Made by a program: the position numbers and the translations under genes
Assembly (NCBI GenBank): GCA_937893605.1
Contig: CALBGG010000139.1
Coordinates: forward strand, 1-64,000
DNA from: an uncultured Clostridia bacterium
Lineage (GTDB): Bacteria > Bacillota > Clostridia > Oscillospirales > Oscillospiraceae
Length of the DNA stretch: 64,000 bases
Direction of reading: 5' to 3'
Shown: piece after piece, positions 44,698 to 53,078 of the stretch
Layout: every line of letters starts with the position of its first letter
Position numbering within the stretch: position 1 is the first letter of the stretch
The notes under the pieces: generated by a model
Told to the model about the DNA's origin: nothing
Databases searched by the model: none
The model's input: the letters and a program-made list of their open reading frames with translations, nothing else

Positions 44698-46731
44698 TTA
44701 TATACTTGCGGCCAGTTTGTAGGCAGATTCGACCGCATCCGGGATTCTTGCCACCTTTACAGCGTCGCCGATACAGTCAACGTTCTTGACCTTGCCGACG
44801 AGTTGCTCATACATATCATTATTGGGCTTTGCGCCTGCTGCTATAACGACGGTATCTGCCGGCAGAGTCTGGCGGCCTTCCGCATTTTCAACAACGACGC
44901 CTTCCTTGGTTATCTCGATGACCTTTGTCTCCTTGAGCATCTTGGTGCCCAGCTGCTTGGTACGCGCAATTATCGACCAGCGGCTGCCGGGGTTAATGTC
45001 GGGAGCAAACTTCTTGCCCATCTCGACGATCGCAACATTGTAAACGCCGTGGTTGAGCAACTGTTGGAGCTTCTCGTAGGGCTCGGTCTTGTATATCATC
45101 ATGAATCTTAACTCATCGGCCGTGAGGGTACCGATCTCGCCGATGTACATTGCGACCTCGACGCCGACATCGCCGCCGCCGACGACAACCACGTTTTTGC
45201 CGAGCTCAGCCTTGCCTTCAAATACATCCCATGCATGAACGACAGGAACACTGGGATCTCTTGGGATCGGAGGAATGGTAGCCTTGGAGCCGCATGCGAG
45301 AACGACGCGGTCATAATCCTTGGCGGCTGCGATTATATCCTCTGCGGTTGCTTCCTTGTTGAGAATTATCTCAACTCCCAGCTCGCGGCAGGTACGCTCG
45401 AGCCACTGGCCAAAATAGCGGATATCATAGCGGCGAGGAGGAGTTGCGGCAAACAACGAAAGGCCGATGGTTCGGTTGCGTTTTTCCCAAATGGTGACCT
45501 TGTGGCCGCGCAGAGCTGCGACACGGGCAAACTCCATACCGGCAGGGCCTGCACCGATGACGAGGATTTTCTCGAGATGCTCACTCTTCTTCTCTGTAGG
45601 CATTAGGCCGTTTTCATCCTCCAGCTCCTCCTCACGGTTGCACTCGTAGTTCCCGATGCATCCGATGGGCTTGCTGATCATTGCCATGTCCAGGCATTTG
45701 GCGTTGCAGCCGACGCAGGGGCGGATATCTGAAGCCTTGCCTGCTATCGCCTTGTTGACGACGTCGGGGTCAGCCAGGAAGGGGCGCCCCATTACGATTG
45801 CGTCGAAATCGCCGCGATCGACGAGCTCCTCTGCCTTTTCTATGTTCATACGCATGCCCTGTGCGACGGGAGCCTTGACGCGCGCTTTGATCTGGCGGCC
45901 GAGATATGCCCATGCGCCGTGGGGAACTTCCATGGTGATTAGGGGAACAGCCGATTCATGCCAGCCCGCAGTGATAGAGAAGCCGTCGACATAGCCGGTT
46001 TTGTCCAGCAGCTCGCAAATCTCTGCGATATCGTCGCCGTTGCAGCCGCCGTCCATGAAGTCACTGCCGCTTACGCGCAAAGAAATGGGATAGTCGGGGC
46101 CGACCGCCGCACGCATACCCTCGAGAGTCTCGACCATGAAGCGGCAGCGGTTCTCAAGCGATCCGCCATACTCGTCGGTGCGGTGGTTTGTAAGCGGAGA
46201 GAAAAACTGGCCGTACAGATAGCCTGAGTTGGTCTCGATCTCAATACCGTCAAATCCGGCCTTCTTGGCAATAACTGCGGCGTCTGCCTGCCACTGCACG
46301 AATTCCTTGATTTCCTCAACGGTGAGCTCCTTAGGCATCTCAAAGTGAGTGAATCTGCCGGGTATGGGGGACGGAGCAACAGCCTGCTCGCCTTGAATGC
46401 TGGCACGGCTTGCGCATCTGCCGCGATGCATAAGCTGCGCAAAAACCTTGCTGCCACTCACGTGAATGACATCTGTAAGCTTCTTGAGCGAAGGGATATA
46501 TTTTTCATCGGTGAGCATTGCGCCGTGGTTGGGATTATAACGAACCTTGTCCCACTGCATATTTGCAAAGATGATCAGCCCCACTCCTCCCAATGCGCGG
46601 CGTCTGTAAAATTCCACAACATCATCCATTATGAAGCCGTCGACAGTGTGTCCTATGCTCATAGGCGACATGATCACCCTGTTTTTAAGCTCAAGCTTGT
46701 TGACCTTAAAAGGCGTGTAAAGTCTTTTCAT
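44698..46731 (-). CDS. 2,4-dienoyl-CoA reductase / enoate reductase-like flavoprotein (OYE barrel, 4Fe-4S, FAD)
   Basis: A 677-residue enzyme. The N-terminal old-yellow-enzyme barrel (1-330) binds FMN. Cysteines 339, 342, 346 and 358 form the 4Fe-4S site (CVGCNAKC ... GCIGN). The C-terminal FAD/NAD(P)H domains start at VIGAGPAGME (391). The catalytic Tyr171 (SGYLYGQF) and His258 (GWHES) of FadH-type dienoyl-CoA reductases are both kept. BaiCD/BaiH and cinnamate reductase FldZ belong to the same family. ATG 46731 has AGGAGG upstream; the leader beyond it contains the sigma-54 promoter. First gene of the nine-gene operon. Confidence 0.9.
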   Translation of the reverse strand: MKRLYTPFKVNKLELKNRVIMSPMSIGHTVDGFIMDDVVEFYRRRALGGVGLIIFANMQWDKVRYNPNHGAMLTDEKYIPSLKKLTDVIHVSGSKVFAQLMHRGRCASRASIQGEQAVAPSPIPGRFTHFEMPKELTVEEIKEFVQWQADAAVIAKKAGFDGIEIETNSGYLYGQFFSPLTNHRTDEYGGSLENRCRFMVETLEGMRAAVGPDYPISLRVSGSDFMDGGCNGDDIAEICELLDKTGYVDGFSITAGWHESAVPLITMEVPHGAWAYLGRQIKARVKAPVAQGMRMNIEKAEELVDRGDFDAIVMGRPFLADPDVVNKAIAGKASDIRPCVGCNAKCLDMAMISKPIGCIGNYECNREEELEDENGLMPTEKKSEHLEKILVIGAGPAGMEFARVAALRGHKVTIWEKRNRTIGLSLFAATPPRRYDIRYFGQWLERTCRELGVEIILNKEATAEDIIAAAKDYDRVVLACGSKATIPPIPRDPSVPVVHAWDVFEGKAELGKNVVVVGGGDVGVEVAMYIGEIGTLTADELRFMMIYKTEPYEKLQQLLNHGVYNVAIVEMGKKFAPDINPGSRWSIIARTKQLGTKMLKETKVIEITKEGVVVENAEGRQTLPADTVVIAAGAKPNNDMYEQLVGKVKNVDCIGDAVKVARIPDAVESAYKLAASI

Positions 46732-46825
46732 GATAACCTCCTCAATTGATAACCGGAGCTCAGCATCGATTATCCCGGCCGGGGAACTGATTGTGCCGGT
46801 TATTTTTTGTGACACCCTTATTTAA

Positions 46826-46841
46826 TGCAAACGCCGTGCCA
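46826..46841 (-). promoter_or_regulatory. Sigma-54 (-24/-12) promoter of the nine-gene operon
   Basis: On the minus strand TGGCAC-GGCGT-TTGCA, an exact match to the -24/-12 consensus TGGCAC-N5-TTGCA with correct spacing, about 95 bp before the start codon. The sigma-54 gene and a GSFTGA-bearing activator lie just upstream in the same region. Confidence 0.88.
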
Positions 46842-46882
46842 AGTCTGTTAAAAAATTATTTTATTTTATAATTCTGTCCGTC

Positions 46883-46907
46883 ATTACACTTTTCAAAACA
46901 TGTATCA
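46883..46907. promoter_or_regulatory. Candidate upstream activator site for the sigma-54 promoter
   Basis: The plus-strand sequence ATTACACTTTTCAAAACATG followed by TATCA lies 40-65 bp upstream of the -24 box. It contains TACAC...ATGTA inverted blocks. ACACTTTT and AACAT also occur in the palindrome at 31174-31205, and TGTATCA recurs upstream of the second activator gene (49001-49091). Confidence 0.4.
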
Positions 46908-46911
46908 ATCC

Positions 46912-46953
46912 AAAAAGAGCCAACAGTCTGCTCTCGGCAGGCAGTTGGCTCTT
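46912..46953 (-). terminator. Terminator after the GSFTGA activator gene
   Basis: On the minus strand AAGAGCCAAC and GTTGGCTCTT form a 10-bp stem ending in TTTTT, 22 bp after the activator stop codon. It insulates the activator from the sigma-54-dependent operon. Confidence 0.85.
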
Positions 46954-46974
46954 GCTGACTATTATTTGCTCCTG

Positions 46975-48927
46975 TTATTTGTTATCATTAAGGTCTTTTG
47001 CGGCATTGAGTATCCTATACAGTGTCGAGCGTGAGACTCCCAGCTCCTGCGCAACCTTAGATTTGTTGCCCTTAAATTCTACCATGAGTTTTTTTGCCAT
47101 TTCAAGGCGCTGCTTTGTGAAGAAATCGCTGATCATGCGGAGCTCCGTTCCCTCGGACTCGGAGGCGGTCTCCTGCGCGGCGGGTTTGAGCTTGCTTATG
47201 CCCTGCGGCAGATCCTCAAGCTCAATATTGGCTCCGCTGCATACGATGGCACTGTATTCCATGCAGTTACGCAGCTCGCGCACATTGCCAGGCCAGCTGT
47301 ACTCAGCCATGGCGATGGTCGCCGCGGCGCTTATTCCGCGAATGTTCTTCCCGTTTTCAAACGCAAAGCGCTCAAGGAAGTACTCTGCAAGCTCCTTTAT
47401 GTCCTCCCTGCGTCGCCTGAGCGGTATCATGGTGAGGTTTATTACATTCAAACGATAGTACAGATCGGCTCTGAACGTTCCGTCGGCGATGCATTTTGTG
47501 AGGTCTTTGTTTGTAGCTGTAATTATTCGCACATCAACGCTTATCGGTTTTGTGGCACCGATGCGGGTGATGCAGTTTTCCTCCAGTGCGCGCAGCAGAA
47601 CGCTCTGCATTTCAACGGGCATTTCGCCTATCTCGTCGAGAAACAGCGTGCCGCCGTCGGCAAGCTCAAACTTGCCCTTTGCTCCGGTTCGATTGGCACC
47701 CGTGAATGAGCCTCCTACATAACCGAAAAGCTCGCTTCCGATGAGTTCCCGCGGTATGGCAGCACAGTTTACGGCAACAAATGGCTTATCCTTTCGCTGG
47801 CTCGTACAGTGTATAGCGTTCGCAAAAAGCTCCTTTCCGGTTCCCGATTCGCCCTGAATTAGTATTGGACTTGAGGTAGTTGATATCTGCTCGGAAAAAC
47901 GCTTGAGCTGCACAAAATTATCCGAAACGCCGATAAGATCGTCAAAGGTGTAGCGTGCGAAGTTGCCGTTAGCAGGCTTTTCCTCTTTTTTTGTTTTGCC
48001 TTTATATATGGTAATAAGGGTTCCGAATTGACGTGAATTCGCATTTATCGGACTGCAATCCGCAAAATACTGCTCGCGTAATCCGCTTCCCCGAACAAGC
48101 TCCAACGGCTTGCCGACCACCTTTTTGCCCTCAGCGATCTTCGACACGAGAGACACCATCTCCGGGCAGATATCGCTCAAGAAACTGTTTATAGTCTCCT
48201 TCGGGTGATAGTTGTAAAAATCATAAAATATGTCGTTTGCAAAGGTTATCGAGCAGCTGTTATCGACCATAATAACGATGTCGTTCGTACTGCTGCGGCT
48301 ATACTCATTGCGCTGCATAATATCGCGCATTATGACGTCCTTCGTAACGTGGCCGGTGGTTATAATGGTCTCGGTCGATTCAAGGAGCTTGAAGAGATTG
48401 TATATGCGCTCATCAAAATTTTCCTTATAGGTGATTATCATAATAAAGCCGTTCCTGCCATATTTACCCTTGATTCTGAAAGCAAAAGTGACATATGGCT
48501 TGAGTGCATCAAGATAGTGTTCGTCTCCGACAACCCACGCGCTTTCGGGACTTCTTGCTGCCATTACCGCAGCGTTAGTTCCCGCACAGTTTTCACCGAG
48601 ATTACCGCCGAGCTTAATATTCTTGGCAGAAAGCTCATCCTTGAGCTTTTTATCGCCGTAACGGCCGAAAATATCCAAATTTTCATACAAATACAGCAAA
48701 ACAGCGTTATTTGCTGCCAGCGTATCGGCAGTTGCCTGATAGTATTCCGGAGTGCTTTTTCTCATGAGGTGAACATGACCCGTGACATGTTTTTTGCACC
48801 GTTCCCTGTCCCCTTCGGTGACTTCGGGCAAAGCCCATGTATGCGAGTCAAGTCCGTTTTGTTCGCACATATACCTTGAGCTTTCAAGCATGCTCATATA
48901 CTCTTTTCCGCGGTTCAAAAAATCCAT
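46975..48927 (-). CDS. Sigma-54-dependent Fis-family activator (with intact contact loop)
   Basis: A 650-residue enhancer-binding protein. An N-terminal GAF-like sensor (~60-200), a PAS domain (~205-310), and an AAA+ domain with Walker A GESGTGKE (359-366). The sigma-54 contact loop GSFTGA is at 406-411 (Ser in place of the first Ala of GAFTGA), and Walker B is intact (LFLDEIGEM). A Fis helix-turn-helix (~605-645) closes the protein. ATG 48927 begins the conserved region; an in-frame start at 49029 falls inside the promoter. Its 3' end lies ~130 bp from the -24/-12 promoter, so it most likely switches on the nine-gene operon in response to a small ligand or CoA ester. Confidence 0.93.
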   Translation of the reverse strand: MDFLNRGKEYMSMLESSRYMCEQNGLDSHTWALPEVTEGDRERCKKHVTGHVHLMRKSTPEYYQATADTLAANNAVLLYLYENLDIFGRYGDKKLKDELSAKNIKLGGNLGENCAGTNAAVMAARSPESAWVVGDEHYLDALKPYVTFAFRIKGKYGRNGFIMIITYKENFDERIYNLFKLLESTETIITTGHVTKDVIMRDIMQRNEYSRSSTNDIVIMVDNSCSITFANDIFYDFYNYHPKETINSFLSDICPEMVSLVSKIAEGKKVVGKPLELVRGSGLREQYFADCSPINANSRQFGTLITIYKGKTKKEEKPANGNFARYTFDDLIGVSDNFVQLKRFSEQISTTSSPILIQGESGTGKELFANAIHCTSQRKDKPFVAVNCAAIPRELIGSELFGYVGGSFTGANRTGAKGKFELADGGTLFLDEIGEMPVEMQSVLLRALEENCITRIGATKPISVDVRIITATNKDLTKCIADGTFRADLYYRLNVINLTMIPLRRRREDIKELAEYFLERFAFENGKNIRGISAAATIAMAEYSWPGNVRELRNCMEYSAIVCSGANIELEDLPQGISKLKPAAQETASESEGTELRMISDFFTKQRLEMAKKLMVEFKGNKSKVAQELGVSRSTLYRILNAAKDLNDNK

Positions 48928-49000
48928 ACTCACACCGCCTTTCCTCCTCGCAAAATTTTTGCGATATACAAAAATTAATCTTTTAACGCCTACGTGGTTT

Positions 49001-49029
49001 ATTGTATCACTAAGTGCATTGTGTGTCAA
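49001..49029 (-). promoter_or_regulatory. Sigma-A-type promoter of the sigma-54 activator gene
   Basis: On the minus strand TTGACA (plus 49024-49029) and TACAAT (plus 49001-49006), 17 bp apart. This is a near-consensus vegetative promoter, so the activator is made without sigma-54. Confidence 0.75.
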
Positions 49030-49074
49030 ATTGTTAAAAGTGTATCATCCTTGGTCAGCTCGTATGATGCAATA

Positions 49075-49091
49075 TGTATCGTTACGATACA
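49075..49091. promoter_or_regulatory. Perfect 17-bp palindrome in the activator-rpoN divergent region
   Basis: TGTATCGT-T-ACGATACA. Related GTATCA sequences occur at 49004, 49042 and 49157, giving four copies of a GTATCR motif in about 160 bp of the 328-bp gene-free gap (48928-49255). Likely operators for auto- or cross-regulation. Confidence 0.5.
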
Positions 49092-49131
49092 CATTCATAT
49101 TTTTAGCACGTGTAAGTTTATATTTTAGGGC

Positions 49132-49160
49132 TTGATTTTGTTCAGTTGTTTTGATAGTAT
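49132..49160 (+). promoter_or_regulatory. Candidate sigma-A promoter of rpoN
   Basis: TTGATT (49132-49137) and TAGTAT (49155-49160), 17 bp apart, about 95 bp before the start codon. The -10 box overlaps one GTATCA motif. Confidence 0.5.
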
Positions 49161-49255
49161 CATTAGAAGTGAGAAAAGTGTTTCAAATCGTCAAAATGTA
49201 AACCAATTCAATTAACCGGTCTTTTGAGGTATTTATCCTCGCGTTTTGTAAAGTC

Positions 49256-50611
49256 ATGAAGCTTAGCAACAAGGTCACAATTAAACAGACCATCGCCCCT
49301 GCTACGATACAACTGCTGGAAATGGTGCAGATGAATACGATCGAGCTGGGCAGCTTTCTGACCGAGCAGGCCATGGAAAATCCCGCGATCGATATAGACG
49401 AGCTCGCGCAGGCATTCAAGAGCAGCGAGCTTTCAGCCAAGGTTGAATGGCTCGATTCCTTCTCTCAGCGGCGCGGAGAGAGCTTTTCCGCCGCCGATGA
49501 CGACGACACCCCTGAAGGTCAAATTGCCGACCGCAGCGAGGCATCGGATGTTAGATCATATCTTCTGAGTCAGATCTTAAGCTCCGATGCCGACCGAGAG
49601 ACAGAAAAGCTCTACCGTTATCTCATTGGCTGCGTCGACAGCCGAGGCTTTCTCTCCGAGGACTGGGGAATGATTGCAAAAAAGATCGGCGTTGACGAGG
49701 AAAAGATCACTCGTTGCGTCGCGGTAATGCGTACGCTTCATCCTGCCGGCATCTGTGCCGAGGATGTGCGCAGCTGCCTTGCCGCACAGCTCGCCGCTGA
49801 CGACCGCATTGCCCGCAGGATAGTCGAAAGTTATCTCGAGGAGCTCTCACGCGGACACTACTCAGCCATAGCAAAGGCCTTGGGCGTTACAGAAAGCTCG
49901 GTCAGAAGCGCGGAAAAACACATAAAGCGGCTCTACCCCTACCCTTCCTCGGCGCTGGAGGGCGACAGGGGCGATGACAGCCTGTATGTTTATCCCGACC
50001 TGAGTATAGAACATACCGCCGAGGGGCTGAGCGTTTCGCTCTGCCGCCCGTTCAGTCCGCACCTTAAGATAAGCTCATTTTGCAGCGAACTAAGGAATTC
50101 AACGGACGATCCCGCAGTTCTCGGCTATATTGAGGAACGTCTATCCGCCGCAGGCAGGCTTTATCGGAATGTCTGCCGCTGCGAAAAGACGCTGCTCAGC
50201 TGCTTTGAAAAGCTTGCCGAAACGCAGAGCGCGTTTTTCAGCGGCACTTCGGACAGCTTGAAGCCCATGACGCTCGCCGACATCGCCGACTCAACTGGAC
50301 TGAGCATATCTACCGTAAGTCGAGCCGTAAAGGGTAAATACATTCAGTGCAGCCGTGGTGTTATCCCTGCGAAGCTGTTTTTCACGGCAAAAATAGAGAG
50401 CGGCAGTGGCAAACACTCAACAGACGCCGCGAGGAAATATCTCCGCGAGGTTATCGCCGGAGAGGATAAGTCCGCACCCCTGTCGGACGCACAGCTGAGT
50501 GTTCTTTTGGGTAAAAAGGGCTTTGCAATATCGCGGCGCACCGTTGCAAAATACCGCAAGGCGCTCGGCATTCCGGGCACCTATGTACGAAAGCAAAAAG
50601 AGGAGCTTTAA
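49256..50611 (+). CDS. rpoN: RNA polymerase sigma-54 factor
   Basis: A 451-residue sigma-54. Region I begins at the N-terminus (TIAPATIQLLEMVQMNTIEL), an acidic region II (~70-90) follows, then the core-binding domain and a helix-turn-helix. The C-terminus carries the RpoN box as SRRTVAKYRK (426-435), which reads the -24 element. The ribosome site before ATG 49256 is weak. The gene is divergent from the GSFTGA activator and its product should serve the promoter at 46826-46841. A gamma-carbonic-anhydrase-like gene follows 1 bp after the stop codon. Confidence 0.95.
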   Translation: MKLSNKVTIKQTIAPATIQLLEMVQMNTIELGSFLTEQAMENPAIDIDELAQAFKSSELSAKVEWLDSFSQRRGESFSAADDDDTPEGQIADRSEASDVRSYLLSQILSSDADRETEKLYRYLIGCVDSRGFLSEDWGMIAKKIGVDEEKITRCVAVMRTLHPAGICAEDVRSCLAAQLAADDRIARRIVESYLEELSRGHYSAIAKALGVTESSVRSAEKHIKRLYPYPSSALEGDRGDDSLYVYPDLSIEHTAEGLSVSLCRPFSPHLKISSFCSELRNSTDDPAVLGYIEERLSAAGRLYRNVCRCEKTLLSCFEKLAETQSAFFSGTSDSLKPMTLADIADSTGLSISTVSRAVKGKYIQCSRGVIPAKLFFTAKIESGSGKHSTDAARKYLREVIAGEDKSAPLSDAQLSVLLGKKGFAISRRTVAKYRKALGIPGTYVRKQKEEL

Positions 50612-50612
50612 C

Positions 50613-51152
50613 ATGATATATGAATTTGAAGGCAAGCGCCCGCAGATCGACGCAAGCACATATATAAGCGACTCGGCCGTCATTATCGGTGATGTGACCA
50701 TCGGAGCGCGGTGCTATATAGGTCCCGGTGCCGTTATCCGCGGCGACGAGCGCCCGATATGGATAGGTGACGAGAGCGCCGTCGAGGATCTTTGTCTTAT
50801 CCATGTCGGCGGACCGGACGCCAAGACCGACGGCTGCCACATCGGAAAGCGCGTGACCATAGGTCACGGCGCAATAATCCACGGAAATCATATCCGCGAC
50901 GGAGCAAACATCGGCATGGGCGCTATAATAAGCCTGTTTGCGGACATCGGCGAATACGCCGTTGTGGCCGAGGGCGCGGTTGTTAAAAAGCATCAGTCCA
51001 TCCCGCCGCGAGTGGTCGTCGGCGGAGCACCGGCAAAAGTGCTGCGTGAGCTTGAGGATAAGGATATTTACGCTTGGGAGCGCAGCAAGCAGACCTATAT
51101 TGACCTTGCCGAACGCTGCAAAGCGCCCGGCGGTCTCGTGAGACTTGACTGA
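50613..51152 (+). CDS. Gamma-carbonic-anhydrase/PaaY/CaiE-type hexapeptide protein
   Basis: A 179-residue left-handed beta-helix protein of repeated hexapeptides (VIIGDVTIGARCYIGPGAVI and similar). Zinc-ligand-type histidines are in place: LIHVGG, then TIGHGAIIHGNHI. Relatives include gamma carbonic anhydrases, PaaY thioesterase and CaiE of carnitine operons. ATG 50613 has AGAGGAG upstream and lies 1 bp after the rpoN stop codon, so the two are coupled. Whether it serves the CoA island (for instance by clearing dead-end CoA esters) or is simply a neighbour is open. Confidence 0.85.
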   Translation: MIYEFEGKRPQIDASTYISDSAVIIGDVTIGARCYIGPGAVIRGDERPIWIGDESAVEDLCLIHVGGPDAKTDGCHIGKRVTIGHGAIIHGNHIRDGANIGMGAIISLFADIGEYAVVAEGAVVKKHQSIPPRVVVGGAPAKVLRELEDKDIYAWERSKQTYIDLAERCKAPGGLVRLD

Positions 51153-51161
51153 TAAAAATAA

Positions 51162-51192
51162 AAAATCCGGAAGTCAATGACTTCCGGATTTT
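51162..51192. terminator. Bidirectional terminator between the hexapeptide-protein gene and tsf
   Basis: AAAATCCGGAAGTCA and TGACTTCCGGATTTT are perfect 15-bp arms around a single base, with U-runs on both strands. Confidence 0.95.
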
Positions 51193-51211
51193 AATTTGCG
51201 CAATTCGGGAA

Positions 51212-52147
51212 TTACTTCTTGCCCATGTTCATCTGGGCTGCGACCTCTGCCGCGAAGTCCTCTTCCTTCTTCTCGATTCCTTCGCCGGTCTGGAAGCGAA
51301 CTGCGTCGACAAACTTGATGCTGCCGCCGAGCTTCTTTGCCGCATCGGCAATGTACTTCTCAACGCTGCCCTGGAACAGGTCGCCGCGAACGAACTCCAT
51401 CTGCATGAGGCAGTTTTCTTCATAGTACTTGTTCAGCTTGCCCATGACGATCTTTTCCTTGACCTGTGCGGGCTTGGAGGCCATCTTCGGGTCGTTTTCC
51501 ATAAGTGCGAGAGCGACCTTCTTCTCCTCCGCAAGGACATCCTCAGTGACCTGAGTCTTATCCCAGAAGCGGGGATTGAGCGCCGCGATCTGCATTGCGA
51601 TATTCTTGCCGACCTCGGTGGCGTCAATGCCGCCCTCGACAGCGAGGTTTACGAGAACGCCGATCTTGCCGCCTGCGTGAACGTAAGCGACGGATGTGTT
51701 CTCACCAAAGCGTGCGAAACGGCGGATCTGAAGATTCTCGCCGATAGACATGACCTTCTCGGGCATGATCTCTGCAACGGTCAGCTCGCTGCCGGGGTAC
51801 TTGCACTGCATGAGTGCGTCAACGTCAGCGGGGTTGTCCTTCAGAACTACCTTGCAGATATCCTTAACGAAAGAAACAAACGGATCGCTCTTAGCGCAGA
51901 AGTCGGTCTCGCAGTTTACTTCAACGACTGCGCCGACGCCGCACTCGGGGCAAACGGATGCATATGCCATGCCTTCCGCAGCTATGCGGCCGGCCTTCTT
52001 TGCTGCCTTTGCAAGACCCTTCTCACGAAGGTACTCAACGGCCTTGTCCATATCGCCGTCGCACTCGGACAGTGCCTTTTTGCAGTCCATCATGCCGACG
52101 CCGGTCATCTCACGGAGAGTTTTTACGTCCTGTGCTGTAAATGCCAT
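51212..52147 (-). CDS. tsf: Translation elongation factor Ts
   Basis: A 311-residue nucleotide-exchange factor for EF-Tu. Start MAFTAQDVKTLREMTGVGMM, then DCKKALSECDGDMDKAVEYL (N-terminal UBA-like domain), and the core signature VEVNCETDF. AGGAGG precedes ATG 52147. Downstream of rpsB with a hairpin in between, the usual gene order. Confidence 0.98.
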   Translation of the reverse strand: MAFTAQDVKTLREMTGVGMMDCKKALSECDGDMDKAVEYLREKGLAKAAKKAGRIAAEGMAYASVCPECGVGAVVEVNCETDFCAKSDPFVSFVKDICKVVLKDNPADVDALMQCKYPGSELTVAEIMPEKVMSIGENLQIRRFARFGENTSVAYVHAGGKIGVLVNLAVEGGIDATEVGKNIAMQIAALNPRFWDKTQVTEDVLAEEKKVALALMENDPKMASKPAQVKEKIVMGKLNKYYEENCLMQMEFVRGDLFQGSVEKYIADAAKKLGGSIKFVDAVRFQTGEGIEKKEEDFAAEVAAQMNMGKK

Positions 52148-52176
52148 TACTTTTTCCTCCTACAGTATTTAAGAAA

Positions 52177-52197
52177 GGGAGCAGGATGTGTGCTCCC
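52177..52197 (-). other. Attenuator-like hairpin between rpsB and tsf
   Basis: On the minus strand GGGAGCA-CACATCC-TGCTCCC is followed by TTTCTT: a short stem with a weak U-run, able to lower tsf transcription relative to rpsB. Confidence 0.55.
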
Positions 52198-52204
52198 CTA
52201 TTAA

Positions 52205-52948
52205 TTATTCCTCTTCGACCTTCTCGGCCTCTGCCTCTGCCAGGGTCTCCTCGACCTCAGCGTCGGCGCCCTGACGGCCTTCCTGGACGGCGTTTGCCAT
52301 GGTGGAGGCGATCAGACGGATGGCACGGATAGCGTCATCGTTTGCGGGGATAACGTAATCGACCTCATCGGGGTCGCAGTTGGTGTCGACTATTGCAACG
52401 ATGGGGATGTGCAGCTTGCGGGCCTCTGCGATGGCGTTGTGCTCCTTGCGGGGGTCAACGACGAACATTGCGCCGGGAAGCTTCTTCATTTCCTTGACGC
52501 CGCCGAGGTACTTCTCGAGCTTTTCCATCTCACCCATGTGCTTCATAACTTCCTTCTTGGGAAGCATATCGAAAGTGCCGTCCTCCTGCATCTTCTTGAG
52601 CTGAGCAAGACGGTCGATACGGGTGCGCATGGTCTTGAAGTTAGTGAGCATGCCGCCGAGCCAACGTGCGTTGACATAGTACATACCTACGCGGGAAGCC
52701 TCTTCCTTGACTGCCTCCGCCGCCTGCTTCTTGGTGCCGACGAACAGGATGCTCTGACCGTTTGCTGCAACATCACGAACGAAGTTGTAAGCCTCTTCGA
52801 GCTTTTTGACGGTCTTCTGAAGGTCTATGATGTAGATGCCGTTACGCTCCATGTAGATGTATTCGGCCATCTTGGGGTTCCAGCGGCGGGTCTGATGACC
52901 GAAGTGGACACCGGCTTCCAGCAGCTGCTTCATTGATACTACTGACAT
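52205..52948 (-). CDS. rpsB: 30S ribosomal protein S2
   Basis: A 247-residue S2 protein. Start [20 protein letters not shown], signature [20 protein letters not shown], and an acidic C-terminal tail as in other Firmicutes. AGGAGG precedes ATG 52948. First gene of the rpsB-tsf operon, transcribed from the promoter at 53050-53078 with a ~95-nt leader containing a CCGCA/TGCGG hairpin, a possible autoregulatory structure. Confidence 0.98.
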   Translation of the reverse strand: MSVVSMKQLLEAGVHFGHQTRRWNPKMAEYIYMERNGIYIIDLQKTVKKLEEAYNFVRDVAANGQSILFVGTKKQAAEAVKEEASRVGMYYVNARWLGGMLTNFKTMRTRIDRLAQLKKMQEDGTFDMLPKKEVMKHMGEMEKLEKYLGGVKEMKKLPGAMFVVDPRKEHNAIAEARKLHIPIVAIVDTNCDPDEVDYVIPANDDAIRAIRLIASTMANAVQEGRQGADAEVEETLAEAEAEKVEEE

Positions 52949-53049
52949 TTGTTTTTCCTCCTGATTTGTTTTTCCTCCGGGCGCATCTTCCCTTCCCGCA
53001 AACCGTAGTCACATGCGGAAAAGTCCGTGCCCGTGCGAAATGCCTTGAT

Positions 53050-53078
53050 ATAATATCAAAATTCCATCGGGTTTTCAA
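53050..53078 (-). promoter_or_regulatory. rpsB-tsf promoter
   Basis: On the minus strand TTGAAA (plus 53073-53078) and TATTAT (plus 53050-53055), 17 bp apart. The -35 box overlaps the last codons of the upstream ylmC gene. Confidence 0.75.

Noticed and set aside
34265..46731. Bile-acid 7-dehydroxylation (bai) operon
   Set aside because: The flavoprotein, ligase and CoA-transferase families overlap with bai genes, but BaiE dehydratase, BaiA dehydrogenase and a BaiG-type transporter are missing.
31282..46731. Carnitine/crotonobetaine (cai or bbu) cluster
   Set aside because: Only one transferase looks CaiB-like, the crotonase lacks CaiD's glutamates, and no betaine transporter is present. Kept as an analogy, not as a call.
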